Origin: Taenia hydatigena
Taxonomy: Eukaryota; Platyhelminthes; Cestoda; Cyclophyllidea; Taeniidae
Direction: 5' to 3'
NCBI GenBank assembly: GCA_036345935.2
Contig: JADWOT020000540.1
Coordinates: 57,404-121,403 of the forward strand
Length of the DNA: 64,000 nt
Shown here: positions 24,721 to 37,528 of the stretch, one piece after another
Numbering within the stretch: the first letter of the stretch is position 1
How the letters are laid out: each line of letters opens with the position of its first letter
Translations under genes and position numbers: made by a program
Notes under the pieces: model-generated
Told to the model about the DNA's origin: nothing
Database searches by the model: none
Seen by the model: the letters and a program-made list of their open reading frames with translations, nothing else

Positions 24721-27700
24721 TGAGGCGTCTATCTGTATGCGGGCGCCGCACCTAACATTTTACCTCAGCTCGACGATGCACATCAAGCCATCGGCTCATA
24801 GGTGGTCAAGAACGAAAAGCGGGAGCTTAAATTTTAAAAGAGCACAAAATGCGCATAAAGCTTCTTAACTCTAGCTTCGCCTATAAAGGCGGTGATCCGA
24901 TTCCTCTTTGAAACGGACAGACTCAAGCATCCAACGTCTTTAAGAAAGATCCCTGACACTAGCTAAAAGTCATTGAGAGTGTAATGTTTCAAAGCCCTCC
25001 TTCAACTAACGCTTCCGTGAGTTGCCAGTACTGTTTCCATAGGGCGTGCTACTGGCGATCTTGGGCTGCAAATGCATCGACAACGCTAATATTTCACTCA
25101 GTGACCATCTAAAGGCGACTATTTTATCTGAAAAATATTACTGCTTAACATTCAAGGCGCAAATCGAAGAATTTTATCATCTCTAAAACTCAATCGATGC
25201 GTTTTGTATCTCAGATTCCGCAACTCACAATTTCCATTCTAAAATGCAAGCAATTGACAACACTTCGTTTACAAATTCATGACAATCCACATTACGGCAC
25301 TCGATAGCCTTACTTGTAAGTGTGGATTACTGTCTCTAACACCATTTAAACGGACGTACCGTTTGTGGAGAGCCTTTTAAGCTACCTCGAATCACCCTCT
25401 CACTGCCTACTAAATAATGTGCATTCAGCAACTTCTTGTTCTAAAGCAGCGGCATGAAGAAAGCGGGTAAGATCGAGGAGACACTTTCAGTGAATGGAGG
25501 AGAAGAGAAAAATATGTGTTAATAAACCCATCTTACTTACACAGTGAGGGCTTGTAGTGACGACTTCCTCGTCATCGTGGAGCTGCCACATTCTCAACCG
25601 TCGGTTGGACCAGAAGAGAGGCTATCAAGTATCTCTTGCTCCGTGATGTTCTAGATATATGGTGGTTAGAATCTTGACTGCAGAGATAGTAGAGATGGTG
25701 CGTGCACTCTAACTCATTTTCATATTTTTGCATTGATAATTAGCTTTTGTGATTGCACGATTGTTTAGCTCAAAAATTATTTATTTATTATAGATTATTT
25801 GTGTTCAAAAATATATTCAGTACCACTTACATTTGTTTTGATGCGCATGTGTATGCTAAGAATAAATGATACGATTTGCATAAAAGTAATATATTGGTCA
25901 CAAGTAGCAGTGGTGGTGGCACTGGTACGCATTAAAGAAACGCAATTACGTCGATGTATAAATTGTGATTTATTGATTGATCAGTAGAGGGACTTCATAT
26001 GCACAGGGATCTATAAATAGCATAGGCCGTCCGCATAGCCTGCCATGGCGTCTACGGACATATTGGAGGTACGCTGAAGGTCTTTTTGCAGGACGTCATC
26101 TACGACAACATCACACATAATAAGCACGTAAGACATAAGGTTGTCACTGCAATGAACGCGGTCTTTGCCCTTAGACGTCAAAGACACGCTTTCCACAGCT
26201 TCATTGGCTGGATTGTCATATGATCGATGAATGGGCAGTTACCGCTGCACCTGTTGTATGAATTCTTTAACGGCTCTGCTCGGGAGCACCTTCAACAACT
26301 CATCGCAGTCTGTATTAACCCTTACACGTTTCACTAACGATGGAGGCATGGTGATGTAAGCACATTGTGTGAGGTGGTTAAGTAAAAGTTTGGGGGTAAA
26401 TAGAGCATCAGAACTTGGCTGCCGTCCTTTGCTTTCGTGCGTCTGTCCGCCCGTTGGGCATTATAATAGGGTGCTACATTTACAGTGGTTGTAAAGTGGT
26501 TGAGTAGTTTGTGTGCGTGCCTAAATATCTGTTTTCGGATAAAGAGGTTAGCTCATTCAATGATGGCGTTGAAATGCATGGCAATTCTGTAAGTGACGCT
26601 GGTGGCTGAGGGATGGATGGGGCTTGGTGAGATGTGCTAGGCCTGTAAATTGGCAGAGGGTAAATAAAAGTGGCATGAAGCATGACAATAGTTCGGGATG
26701 TAATTTATGCGTCTGTTTATTAGCTTAAGCAAAAGAGAACAGCAGTCGGCTCTTGGGTTGCCGAATGACGAAGAGGTTACGAAGTTATGTCTGTGGAAGC
26801 ATTAATGCGTAATTAAAAGGGAACTCTCTCTCCGCTTCGTCAACTTACTCTACGCCAAGTCGAGTTGCGCTTCGCCATGGATAATAAGGTAATTAATGTT
26901 GAGAGGAAAGATAGTTGATTGCGGTCTCAAGCTAGTGCTCACTGCCATGCCTTTCAAAACTACAAATAAAACATGATTGGTGAAAACGGGATTTGGCAAG
27001 CATCAGTGGCAAAAGATATTCTTCATATCACATGGCTCTGGCGATCCACCTAATCATCTACATGTCGCCATCCCACAAAGGAGGCTGAGGGCATCAGCTC
27101 ACTCCATTTTGACACCCTGTTATGTCAGCACTGATAACCAAAAGTGCCAAAACCACTTAAGCCAGTGCAAGCTTTACTTCTCATTCATCACTGCCGACCA
27201 AAATGCAGCAATAATAGCAGTCATCACTACCACAAATCGATTCTTTGCAGCATGCCCCAAAGGTAGGTGCAGCTGGATAAATGGGAAGAAAAATTGCGGG
27301 AGGCTTTGGCGACGATGAATCACTGAGACGTGCAACGAAGGTGGACTAGTTTGCAGCCAAAAATGGCATGTGTCATTCCTCATCACAATCTGTAATTAAA
27401 AAACCACAACTGCGGGTGGGTGTAAAAACTGTTGGGTGGTGTGATTATCTTACAGGGTAGTGTGCTTCCTGATATCCAGGCGGTGCTGCTATCAAGCAGA
27501 TGGATCTGTCTATTGACAGCAATGAATAGGCCGAACAAGTGCTTGACTGCTAGATGTGACAGCGGTCTTTTTAAGGGCCACCACGAATGAGATTTCATTA
27601 AAAGATAATCAAATTAACCGGTTAGTGATGGGCCAAAAACTGTTTGCTTTGCTATTTTGTTTGCAGGGGCTGAAAAGCTGAGCGGAGATGCCATGGAACT

Positions 27701-28640
27701 CATAATGCGTTTAGCCTTTTGTTGGAGAAGTGTCTTCGTTTCATGGTAGCAGGGTAGATATTTATAGCACAAAAATCCCGAGCATCATCTTACGTGGAGT
27801 ACAGCTGGCAGTCATTCTGGTGAACCATCATGGCGTGCATCCACATGAAGTATGCGAGAGGTTGGCAAAGCATGTAAGTGTCAGTCGAAGTTAGTGGAAA
27901 GCTCTGTAGAGGTGACTAACCAGCAAATCAATGAAGGAGCTTTAAATCTAGGGAATGCGTGCAAGAAATTAGGAATGAAAGAAAGAATAAAATGGGCTTA
28001 GATGCCAATGTCAATCAGTCTCGACAGCCCCCACTTCTTCCAAATTTGGCAACAGATGTCACGGCGCTGTTGACAACACCACTTCTACTCGGCCTCACCA
28101 TTTTGACGATTAGCAATAATTGTATTTTTGCGCCTGCAATCATCCGTAGCGCAATAATATGTGTTGGTGGAATGCAATTCAGTTTATAAGCATATGCCGA
28201 GGCCATACGGTTGTGCTTTTAAATTTGGATGAGATAGATTTTTTTAATCATCCCAATTGGTCGACTATTTAAAAGCGAATGGTAATGCTAACTCCCTTGG
28301 GATGGTTCGAACTAACTCTGTTTTCAATGAGCGTCTTACCTAGCCTACCATCTGAACAGAATGGCCTGCTTTATTCGGCAGAGCTTTAAAGATTCTCCAA
28401 GTGCAAAGTAAAGCAGCATAGAATAGGGCCAATATAAAGGTGCAAAGAGGCACGGGTTATTCTTGCTCCGATTATGCTGGTTCATGACGTCTGCAGGCCA
28501 GTAGATGTGACGATTAAGCGTCCTTAGTGCTACGACAGATCCTTTTTTTTATGATTGCAAATTTGGAAGTCTCATTCACTTTGAATGATCCTTGTAGCCC
28601 AAATCAAAATTTTTGTGTGCAAGAAAAGTTGCCTATTAGC
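24720..28640. mobile_element. About 3.9-kb block separating the two halves of R3 copy 1
   Basis: In copy 2 the left and right R3 parts are adjacent near 46,500, joined at aagcggccaaagcagtgc. In copy 1 they lie 3.9 kb apart. The block is AT-rich with no long frame and no terminal repeats that I could recognise. It is either an inserted element or unique sequence deleted from copy 2. Confidence 0.4.
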
Positions 28641-29340
28641 ACTAAAATGAACATATGCAAAAGCAGTGCAAAGAGTGTATCAAGTTTGTGCTTTTTAAAA
28701 AGATTTCAAATTCCTGAGTGCATGACATGCACAACAAGCGGTAACGCTAGGGCGCGCGGTTCATAATTATTCTAGAAAAAGGTGCATAAAGCCGAGGACG
28801 ACTTCCGGTTCCAATTTCACGTAAGCGTTATCTACAAATGCCAGGCTTGCAGGTAAAAATAGCCTTGAGTGAAGTTGCTGCCAATTATGATGCACGATTA
28901 GTCATAGACAATGTGCGAAGGCCTCTTTAATCTCACTTAAAATATGGCTTTACTTGCTTTTTTGCTGCTTTTAAAATTTCTTTAAAGCACAACAAAGAAT
29001 GAACTTAACTAAGTATCATTGATTAGCCCCATGCAACATCGGCTATCGAGTACTCTCACAGAAGTCAATCTTTCGTGCAATGTTTGCTGCGTTTATTTTT
29101 CTTATGCAAAATGTCTCATTCTTCTCGCAATAGCAAATTTATTGAAAACTAAGAGGAATAAACAATGTCAAAGGTAACTTGGCTTTGCGTTCCGTTTCTT
29201 GATGTTCTTCACTTTTCCAAACTTTTTGTGCGCATCCCTATAGTGAGTCGGTTTTCCCTTGATTCCTACTTTGTTATGTTAGTGCACACTGCTGCAAATG
29301 CTTCGACCTTACTCAAACCGTGTGGGCAATGTGCTGCGAT
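28640..29340 (+). repeat. Long repeat R3, copy 1, right part
   Basis: Matches 46,505-47,170: gcagtgcaaagagtgtatca, ttcctgagtgcat, ccataattattctag (cataattattctag here), attgattagccccatgcaac, gaaaactaagaggaataaa and actcaaaccgtg. The match ends at ctcaaaccgtg in both copies, giving a sharp shared right end. Confidence 0.75.
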
Positions 29341-31220
29341 TATGCGACGTCGTGATTTGGATATACTTGGCAGATGACCCACATGACATCATACCGTCAT
29401 GATGTAGGCGCAATCGAGGCAAAGTTCTGACGCATAATATTTAAAGATTGTACCTTATTTGCTAGACCATTAGCAGCATTAAAACTGGCAATCCAAAAAA
29501 GCGCTTAAATGGCTTCAATGTTTGTGGAATTTTGCCAAAGAATTTAAGCGCAGTCTCGTCAGCAGACCGATCGAGGCGGCATTAAAAGGCGTAGAATGTT
29601 CGGTGGCTTTTTGATCCACCGTCGACAAGTCTGGTCCAAAGCGAGCGACGCAAATAACGCGGTGGTCAAAATGTATTGTGCAACAGCCTCCATGGCGAAG
29701 GCTCGCAAATTTATATCGGCAATTGCAACCCTGAGTCGTAAGTCAATCTCTCTCTACTCTTAGATGGCAGCACATTCAAATGGGTTGCGCTGCACAAATG
29801 TCTCTGTCGGTTTATTTTGTCGCAGCCTATACCGAATTCTATCTAAAATGATTTTAAAGCTCCTTGATGTAAGGAGAAGCAGTTGGATTCTAATCGACAC
29901 TTTCTAACCGCATTTGAGTCTGCGCAACTCTACAATATCAACTCTACATATCAACACATAATGACGAATAAGGAACGTATGCTTTGGTTTATAGCATTAG
30001 ATGTTGCATTTGCCAATCAGTCCCCAACAAATACGAATCGACCCTACCGCAGCCTGCTTGCTTCAATAAATGTTGCTACACTAAAAACATATGGGCTGCA
30101 TTATCAGTCACATCAGGCTTCTGAAGAAATGCTGTACAGATTATGATTATGACTATGTTATCCATCTGGTTTGTCGTATGTAATTTTTGGGTGAGATCTA
30201 CTTTAATTATCGCCTCCTAACTTTACATAGATCTGTACTCCTGTTCTCTCCCCCCTCATTGGCCCTTAAGAAATCGTCATTTTTTCTGGTATTACAGATT
30301 ACCATTCGGGAGTAACAGTCAAAAAATTTTAAATTTTAAATGCGATAGAATAAGAATGACCACCGATACTAATGTGTTTTGGATTAAATGCGCTGCCATG
30401 TCGAGACTGCTTTTCCGCGCCTTTGTACTCCCCATGCTTTCTTTTGGGCAAACGGTTTTTGGACGTTTAGGAACGATTAGGGCAACGCGAGACCGGAACT
30501 AAAAAATTGGCGAGCCAATCCTAGTGATTGCTACAAAGCTAGCAAAGATGTTTTGAAGCCAATTGTTACCTTGCACCAGAAGGAACAATGGCTTGATGGT
30601 GCCTCTCTGGTGGAGAGGAAGTAACATGGTTGGTTATCTAAAAGGGACGCGAAACTAGTTGGGTGAGGAGCGAAGACAGGACGTCTGCAATAATAAAGCG
30701 GAAAAGAGGGTGAAGTAAAGTCATCGTCGTATGCCTCCACGCAATTTTGTGGCACTGTGTTCTTTATTTTCTCCCACCTTCTTCCGTATGTCCCTGTATT
30801 ACTTCGTGTACCTATTTTCATGGCTAACTGCTTAAATGACGTATGTAGGAATCAACTTTACGGAAGGAATGTGTTTCTAACAAGGGACACACTTACAGTC
30901 GCTACCCATGAATTCAACCTCATAAGTGAAACACACTAGGATACCAGTTGCGACGGCGATGAAACGACGCATGTGAATGAGGAAAGGAGCAGAGACTGCG
31001 AAAGTTGTGGGGTAACTTCTCTGTACTCTCAAACATTTTGTCGCATTTGTTCCATGGATGTCTTTTGAACGAGAGAGTTGGAAGATGGTGGCTTAGAGAG
31101 AGACTGAGAGGAGAGGGCACATGCGGTTGATGAAAATTAGACAGAATCTAACCAGGTAAATAGCGGTGGTGAAAAAGCGATGTCGCGAGAGGCAAGGTGA
31201 GTAGTAGAAAGTGGTAAAAA
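29340..31220. other. Stretch with no supported gene apart from the R3 core copy
   Basis: Short frames on both strands (for example 29,883-30,146 + and 30,531-30,821 -), none with a recognised motif. The + strand becomes purine-rich at about 30,940-31,130. Confidence 0.35.
30130..30350 (+). repeat. R3 core module, isolated copy
   Basis: agatctgtactcctgttctc, cattggcccttaagaa and ttacagattaccattcgg line up with 21,715-21,800, 23,255-23,365 and 44,600-44,670. This makes at least four copies of a roughly 200-bp core in the window; this one lacks the rest of R3. Confidence 0.5.
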
Positions 31221-32230
31221 ACCCGTAAGCCCATGTCCACTAAGTTTGACGAAGATGATATTTAAGCCGGAGGAGCCACTCAACCTCCATCCAAAACCGT
31301 TAGTCTGTACTGGGATGTGGTTGCGACCGTGACTTTTACTAATAAGTGTGCAGAGCATTCTAAGGTGGGAATTCTTTGTATGACCACTATTCAAGGCAGC
31401 ATTGAAGTGCGCAAGAATGCTAGTTAGAGAAGGCGACTCGACAGAATGCAATTGTGATTAAAAGCTGCCGTGAGAATTCTAATTAGTGCCTAACACACTT
31501 ACCATGTCGCTAGGTTGACCGCAATGCAGTAGTTTGTCAAGACGACAAATAGGAACTGGAAATGGTTGCACAGAGTTAATCGGACTTGGATGGCAAGAAG
31601 GCGGTGCAGCTGGCTCATCGACCGGCGGATTCAAGATAGGCTAAAATTTGTGCGCATTTGAGCGTTCAGCTGCTGAAGCATAGCGAACAAATGATTAAAA
31701 CTTTTTAGACTGCGTGGGCGGCGTGCATTGAAAAGTGACGTCGAATAGGTATTTTGAGGCTGCTTCCTTATTTAGCGACAAGTTTTACCTCTAATGCTCT
31801 ATATCTTATAGCAAAACTGCATGAATTAATAAGGAGTTTTGAAATAGGCTTACTTCACCATCAACAAATTATTTAAATGCGCAAGTAAGCAAAGAGGGGA
31901 AAGGAGGCACCTAAGCGATTCCTGTAGTGCATCAGGTCTACCCATAATCGCATTCTCCTTGTAATACTACTAAAAAGAAGACAAATTTTAGCTGCGAATG
32001 ATCAGTGAAGAGAAAATGGGAAATAAAGTGAGGATGGTAGCACGGATGAGTTATAACTAGGAATAGAAAGGAAGCAAAGACAGGAGTGAAATGAGTAAAT
32101 TATTTGCATATTGGCATAGATAAAAGGAAAGAAAATAATTTGAAGAAAACGAATAGTTTTCGCCTCATTAGTTTTCCCATTTTCTTAACAAGTGCACTGC
32201 CCAATTTACATTCACGACGGTATGCATAAA
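31220..32230 (+). repeat. Diverged repeat R4, copy 1
   Basis: Collinear with 48,325-49,200. Shared anchors: ctgtactgggatgtggt (31,304), gcgcaagaatgctagtt (31,408), ggttgcacagagtt (31,564), gtgacgtcgaatagg (31,735), gaattaataaggagttttga (31,823) and aagtgcactgcccaattt (32,190). Medium minus-strand frames (31,137-31,451 here) have partial counterparts in the other copy but are interrupted, so this looks like a decayed element rather than a gene. Confidence 0.65.
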
Positions 32231-32329
32231 CGTATATAAAAATTTTGAAGAAATACGGCTACACGAGTATACTGATTAATATTTGATCGCTGTTAGTACT
32301 TTCGTGTTAGGAAAACAAGCCTTTAAATT

Positions 32330-32640
32330 AACTTATTCGCTCTCCATCTTCAAGGTCATTGGCGGTAGTAGTACCATTCCTCCTGTCTCTGCATTGGAAC
32401 CTCTAAAGCAACAACATATCTAAACTACCAGAGATTATTTGACAGCAATGGTATTTAGTCCTTCAACTCACACGGGGATGCATCTTACTTTACTAGCGTC
32501 TATATCGTTGAAAATGGGCTACTCGAGTGACCACATGGAATCAGAATTCTGCCTATGCCATTACTTCGTACACATCCCAGGTAAGAGTATACAGCAATTT
32601 ATGGGGTTTCTTCGCGCTTTTCATGCAAAATAAGTAACAG
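32330..32640 (+). repeat. Dispersed repeat R5, copy 1
   Basis: cgctctccatcttcaaggtc and the block ggaatcagaattctgcctat with catcccaggta match 39,565-39,585 and 39,808-39,850. The open frame at 32,439-32,633 is not kept open in the other copies. Confidence 0.5.
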
Positions 32641-33059
32641 TAATCATTTGTTAGACAGTTGTGCTTTACAATTTATTGTCTTTTATTATCATTACACAGC
32701 AATAGTTGCTTTATTAGGGTTGTTAATACAGGCTAATAAATAAGACTATAGATTACGCAGAGAGCATCAGTGAACACAAAGTATTTAAGCGATAGCGAAT
32801 TGAAGTTAGGCATCTTCAAGACTAAGTGAAATGAAACAAAAACCATACATCAGCAGCAGTCCTAGTTCTGCCACAATGGAAAGAAATGGGGGGTGTATAT
32901 TGGTGCACAGCTGGAAACATCACAAATTTGTTCGTGAGTGTCCATACTAAATTATTAAGGAAAAAAAGTAAGGATAAAGCATTAGCTGCGCTGCGTTCCA
33001 TATTTCTTATGCTTTGGTCTAGAAATGATCTGTAGTATGGTTAAATATGGTTCCTACTT

Positions 33060-34380
33060 CATCCATTTTATGTCAGTTTTGTTCAGATCTGAAATTTCGA
33101 GGCTTCCAGTCTTTTGCAACTGCTTTTGATGTTAATCAGCAGCGAACCGGTTTAGGTACGAGTGAATTTGTTTTATATTTCCAAGGAAATGGAAAATAAT
33201 CGTGCTGAATCTCTAAGCTTTATGTAATTCGCTTTGATTCAGCCTTATCCACAAAAGGCACTCTACGGCTTTTGTCTTTTGTAAGTGTTTCGTGGCACTC
33301 TCAAGTTATACAGTGACGACTTAGTTCTGCTCGGCTCAAGTCGAGGTTAGTTACGAATGAAGCTGAATCACTTGTATTGTACTACTGCGCCGCAATCCAT
33401 TAATTGTGATTTTGCCCTTGATTAGAAAAGAAATTCTGCGGCCTCTTCTCTAGTGTAAATATATTCTGAGGCTCTCGAGTTAACCAGTGACCCCTAAATT
33501 TTGGCCTAAGCGTGCTGAGATTAGTTTGGGAAAGGAACCGAAGATAGTCGGCTGAAGTCACTGCTCTCCAGGGCATTATTTCTGACTTTGCCTTGACCAA
33601 AATATGAATTCCGCGGCCTGTTGTCTTGTAAAATTATATGTCATGTTCCCGAGTTAAGCGATGACGACATGATATAACTCGACTCACATCAAACTTATTT
33701 GGAAAAAGGTACCAAAAATATTTGGGTCATATCTCTGCACCTGATTTCATTCCTTTTTATTCAGCCTTTTTTGAAAAAGACATCTGCGTACTCTCTTCTA
33801 CTGTTAATGTTTTCAGATGTTCTCGAGTTGTGTAATGTCGCTTGGGTTTCATTCGACGAATTTAAATTTTATCTTAGGATTAGAGTCAAAAATAGCCGAG
33901 TTTTATCTCTAGTATAAAACTCTGCGTTTGATTTTAGCCTCGATCATAAAAGGGAGTCCGCGACCTCTAGTCCCATGCGATGCGTGTTGAGTTGATGCTA
34001 GTCAAGTAACCGAAATTGGTCGTTTCATGTAGTGGCGGCCTATTTGATCACATTTTATTAAGCCCTAATTAGGATAGAGAATGTGCGGCATTATGTACAT
34101 TATAACCCTTTTTTTCTAATTTAATTAATGCCACTTTAGTATTGGTCCAAGTTATTTGAATTTCCTGGAGGAAAATTAACTTAAGTTGGCTAGGATATAT
34201 CGCTGTGCTCTCGTTAACTGTTTTTCGATTCCGTCTTGATCGGAGTAATGAATCCGCAATCTTTGACCTTTGTAGCTTTATTTTGATGTTCCCGAATTAA
34301 TTAATGTCAATTTAATGTTGCGTTTTGAGCTTATGCTTTTAGAGGAATTGAAAATAGCCCATCCAGATTGGTAAACTCTG
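33060..34380 (+). repeat. Degenerate tandem array, about 150-180 bp period, about 8 units
   Basis: A motif of the form ttgattc-gccttgatca, then gaattccgcggcctctt, then tgttctcgagttaa and a ggaaccgaaaatag-like block recurs with starts near 33,080, 33,233, 33,407, 33,583, 33,757, 33,927, 34,058 and 34,223. Units differ by many substitutions and indels. This looks like an aged satellite or repeated-domain region; frames differ between units, so coding is unlikely. Confidence 0.65.
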
Positions 34381-34499
34381 TTATATTTTTTCGTAAATAT
34401 TTAATGAAAATTGGACCTTGGAAACTTTTCTTATATTTAACATGTTTTTGTTTATCTTTCTGCTTCAATCTATAATTACTTAGTCTTTGGTGTGTTTGC

Positions 34500-34860
34500 T
34501 TGATTCTTTTTGCCTGCACTTATAGTTTTAGTAGCAATTAAATCTTTTAGTTTTGCCGTGCCTGATGTTTTAAGAGCCTTTATTACAACTAGAGCTTAGA
34601 AATCTAAGGTCTGTGGAGATGATATTTTAGCCTGTTTCGATATGGGATTGCCCACTCCTAATTGTCATTTACTTGTTTCTTTTGGGAGCGCTTGTCGCAG
34701 CATTCGTAATTAAGTCTTAGTTTAGTTGTGGCTATGTTTAGGAGGCCTTTTTCGCAAAACAGGTTCAGAAATCTTAGGACCTCAGATACGCTTATTCTTG
34801 TTCGTTTCGATCCAAATTTGCTACATTTCGTAAGCGCCTGATGCAATTTCCATTATAAAA
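34500..34860 (+). repeat. Second short tandem array, about 165-185 bp period
   Basis: Two to three units follow the first array. The pair gcaattaaatcttttagttt (34,534) and gtaattaagtcttagttta (34,706), then agagccttt or aggaggccttt, then cagaaatcttagg or tagaaatctaagg, then gttcgtttcgat or ctgtttcgat, recur in order. It may be a diverged continuation of the first array. Confidence 0.45.
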
Positions 34861-34879
34861 TATCAAGGTTTATTTGTGG

Positions 34880-35780
34880 CTGATATTTGCGGAGTCTGTT
34901 GAATAAGAAAGCTGAGAGGGTACGCGCGTGCAAATGAGCTGTTTCTTATCCGCAGTGATCCAGAACTGATTCGGTTTGAATCTTAGTAGCTTGTTTTCTT
35001 CCGAGAATGCTTGCTGACCATGGGCCTCCTCAAATGCTTTTGATGCAGAATAGTGAAGTATAAGCACAAACTTAAACATTGCGTGCGTAGTATTGAGAAG
35101 GGCACGGATAATGGATTGCATTTTTTGCCACTCAAAGGAATTTTTGGTCTTTGAAGAACCCGTTTGCGACTGCTTAATGGCTATTGTTGAGAACGCTGTT
35201 TGAACGTAATTATCTGCATTGCGTTGATGTTGGTACGGAGCAAACCTATTTTATTTGGTGAGCAGTAGGCGTCCCTACACAACGTTTATTTGGTTGGCAA
35301 GCAGTTCAATTGAACATTGGCTTGGGCATGTTAATTGTTTACGAGGCTGATAACTGAAAGGCCATATTCATCTTAATGTGAACAGAATGATGGCGAAGGA
35401 AAGCACGCCCGACCTTAAGTACAAGTCTTGCCTTTGTCATCAATTTGGACGTTTCGAATGGTTAGTTTTTGCCCTGTCTCGACTTTCGGTTCTACGTGCA
35501 CTGATTTTGGTGCGATTCATGCGGTTGTATATTGGACATTTAGCCTCCCTGTCATTTTTTGACTTTCACACGGCTAGCGCATAAAATAAGATTCTAGTGG
35601 CTTCTAGTGGCATAGGATTAGTTTTCTTATGAGTTGGTGTTTGTGGCTGACCCTAGGCCAGAGGAACGGCGTCCCATGGCAGTGCTAAATCGTGTGCAGT
35701 GCATAGGTAAAAGTAAAGTTGACTTAGTTGAAGGGAGGGTGTAGGTGAATGATTGTGGTATTTTCAGTTCCTTTTAGGAA
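34880..35780. other. Stretch between tandem arrays and candidate exons
   Basis: Short frames only (35,378-35,584 + has 68 codons; a possible donor near its middle cannot be tested). No repeat partner was found in the window. Confidence 0.3.
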
Positions 35781-35788
35781 TTTTTTAG

Positions 35789-36185
35789 GGCTTCTTTCTT
35801 TGCCGCCTTTTGCGAGTCTGGTGCAAATCAACAGACGTTAATGACACGAGATGCGGTCTCCGGTAGAGGAGCGGATGGATTTTGTGACGCGTTAGAGGAG
35901 GAGCAAACCAGTAAGTCCGCTTTTAGACACAAAGTTGGACGAATTAAAATTTTTTCCTGGCTACTTTATTTGATTTATTCCCTTTTTACGCAGGCAACGA
36001 AGCTGGTGGTAGCAGACTTTTGACTGAAACAGATTATCTGGTCAAAAGTGTATAATTAAGTGTTATTTGACAAGAGCTGTACTGTTTTGCAGACAGCTAA
36101 CATGGGACTAGCAGTCGCCGCAGAAAATGGATTTGCCAGTATGGGCGCTACATCGCTGTTTCCTACGATGTCATTGCTTTCTTGA
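35789..36185 (+). CDS. Candidate three-exon coding segment, unknown product
   Basis: Possible exons 35,789-35,910, 35,994-36,049 and 36,093-36,182 with stop at 36,183. Splice signals are good: donor A|gtaagt at 35,911 with acceptor cctttttacgcag (intron 83 nt), and donor gtataa at 36,050 with acceptor gtactgttttgcag (intron 43 nt, similar in size to the short GPx introns). Phases join in frame, giving about 89 residues, acidic then Ala/Ser/Met-rich, ending SLFPTMSLLS. No domain or family was recognised, and no start codon is assigned because upstream exons are not identified. Single exons this short occur by chance; only the linked phases and good signals argue for coding. Antisense frames are also partly open, so strand is uncertain. 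Confidence 0.3.
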
Positions 36186-37528
36186 TGTGATGGTGGATTG
36201 GTGTTTGTAGTGCCGGTTCACACTAAAGTACATTGCGAACTCATCTAATACCTGATCACCGGCCATGGGAAGCGGAGTCAACCCTGTCTCATTTCAATGT
36301 GCTGTTACTGCTGCTCAAACGTCTGCGGCACTCCAGCGCAAACGTTTTTCAAACAATTTAGGCAGATTATTTCTTTAAAATGGCGCAAAAGTGACCTCAC
36401 TTACTAGAACACGTTTTGCCTTTCATTCGCTGCAATAGCTTCATTCTAATGTGCCATATTTGGTATTAATGGTGTCGAATCGTTGCCGCGATTGGAACGT
36501 CGACTACATTGTAACGATTTAACAGATGGTCTGAAACTTAAACTTGATAAGACTAGTGGACAATAAATGATAAGGCGCTCTTCGATATTGCTTCTTACCT
36601 TGTTCATTAAGGAGCGGGCATTAATTCTCTAGTTGTTTCGATGTTTTTTGTCTCAATCACCTTGATGGACCCCTTTTAAACAAGAAACAAATAATTGTCT
36701 TTTTCTAAGGTCTTTTCTGTTTTCTATGTGGTAATTGCTACAATATCCGAATCGTGCTGCTATCCATTTTGTCAAAATCTATCGTGGTTGTGGTGATGGT
36801 GATGATTACAGCAGCTGCACCCCCGGATAGGCTACTAAGTGTTTGCTTCTCCATTGACGAGCTAAATGCGTCTTCAGCAACTTTAATAGCCACAAAATGA
36901 GCAGATGCAAGCCAAAGCAGTCAAAATTTTGCTTTGAACGTGGCTGCTGTTTGATTAGGTTTCGATCCTCGGATTAAAATGGCTAGATTATTTCATAATT
37001 GCCCAATGATTGAGACTATTGTTTTACATCATTCTGCCTCTTTAGGCACGAGATCTTTCTGAGTCCGATTTGTTTACTCCTGTGCTAAGAAGTGATTGAA
37101 TAGATGAGTGGATAAATGGGAACTGTGTGTAGCAATGCGAAAGCCGGAGACGACGAATAGGCACCTAAAATTGTGTACTAGCCCCTTCACTCCCTCCCAG
37201 TCTGCTGAGGGTTGTGCTGCCCTGCTGACGCAGTACTGCTGCTGAAGTACATTTTGGTGGTCGATGCTGGCTAATGAATCTGTGCCGACACCGTTGGAAG
37301 TCGACAAAGTTTGGCGTGGTGCTGTACTTTTCTACGTTCTTAAAGCACTTTTTTAGGCAGAGGGCACCTTTTTCAGTCCAAATGGAGGCTTGATAGAGGA
37401 ACTATCTAAGTAGCAGTGGTGCATGATCGCATTTGTACTTCTAATTACATTGCATTTTTGTTTAGTTACTTCTATACTTCACTGAGACATGTCTCTTCTC
37501 TCCCGTGAGATCTAGTCTTTTGTATCAG

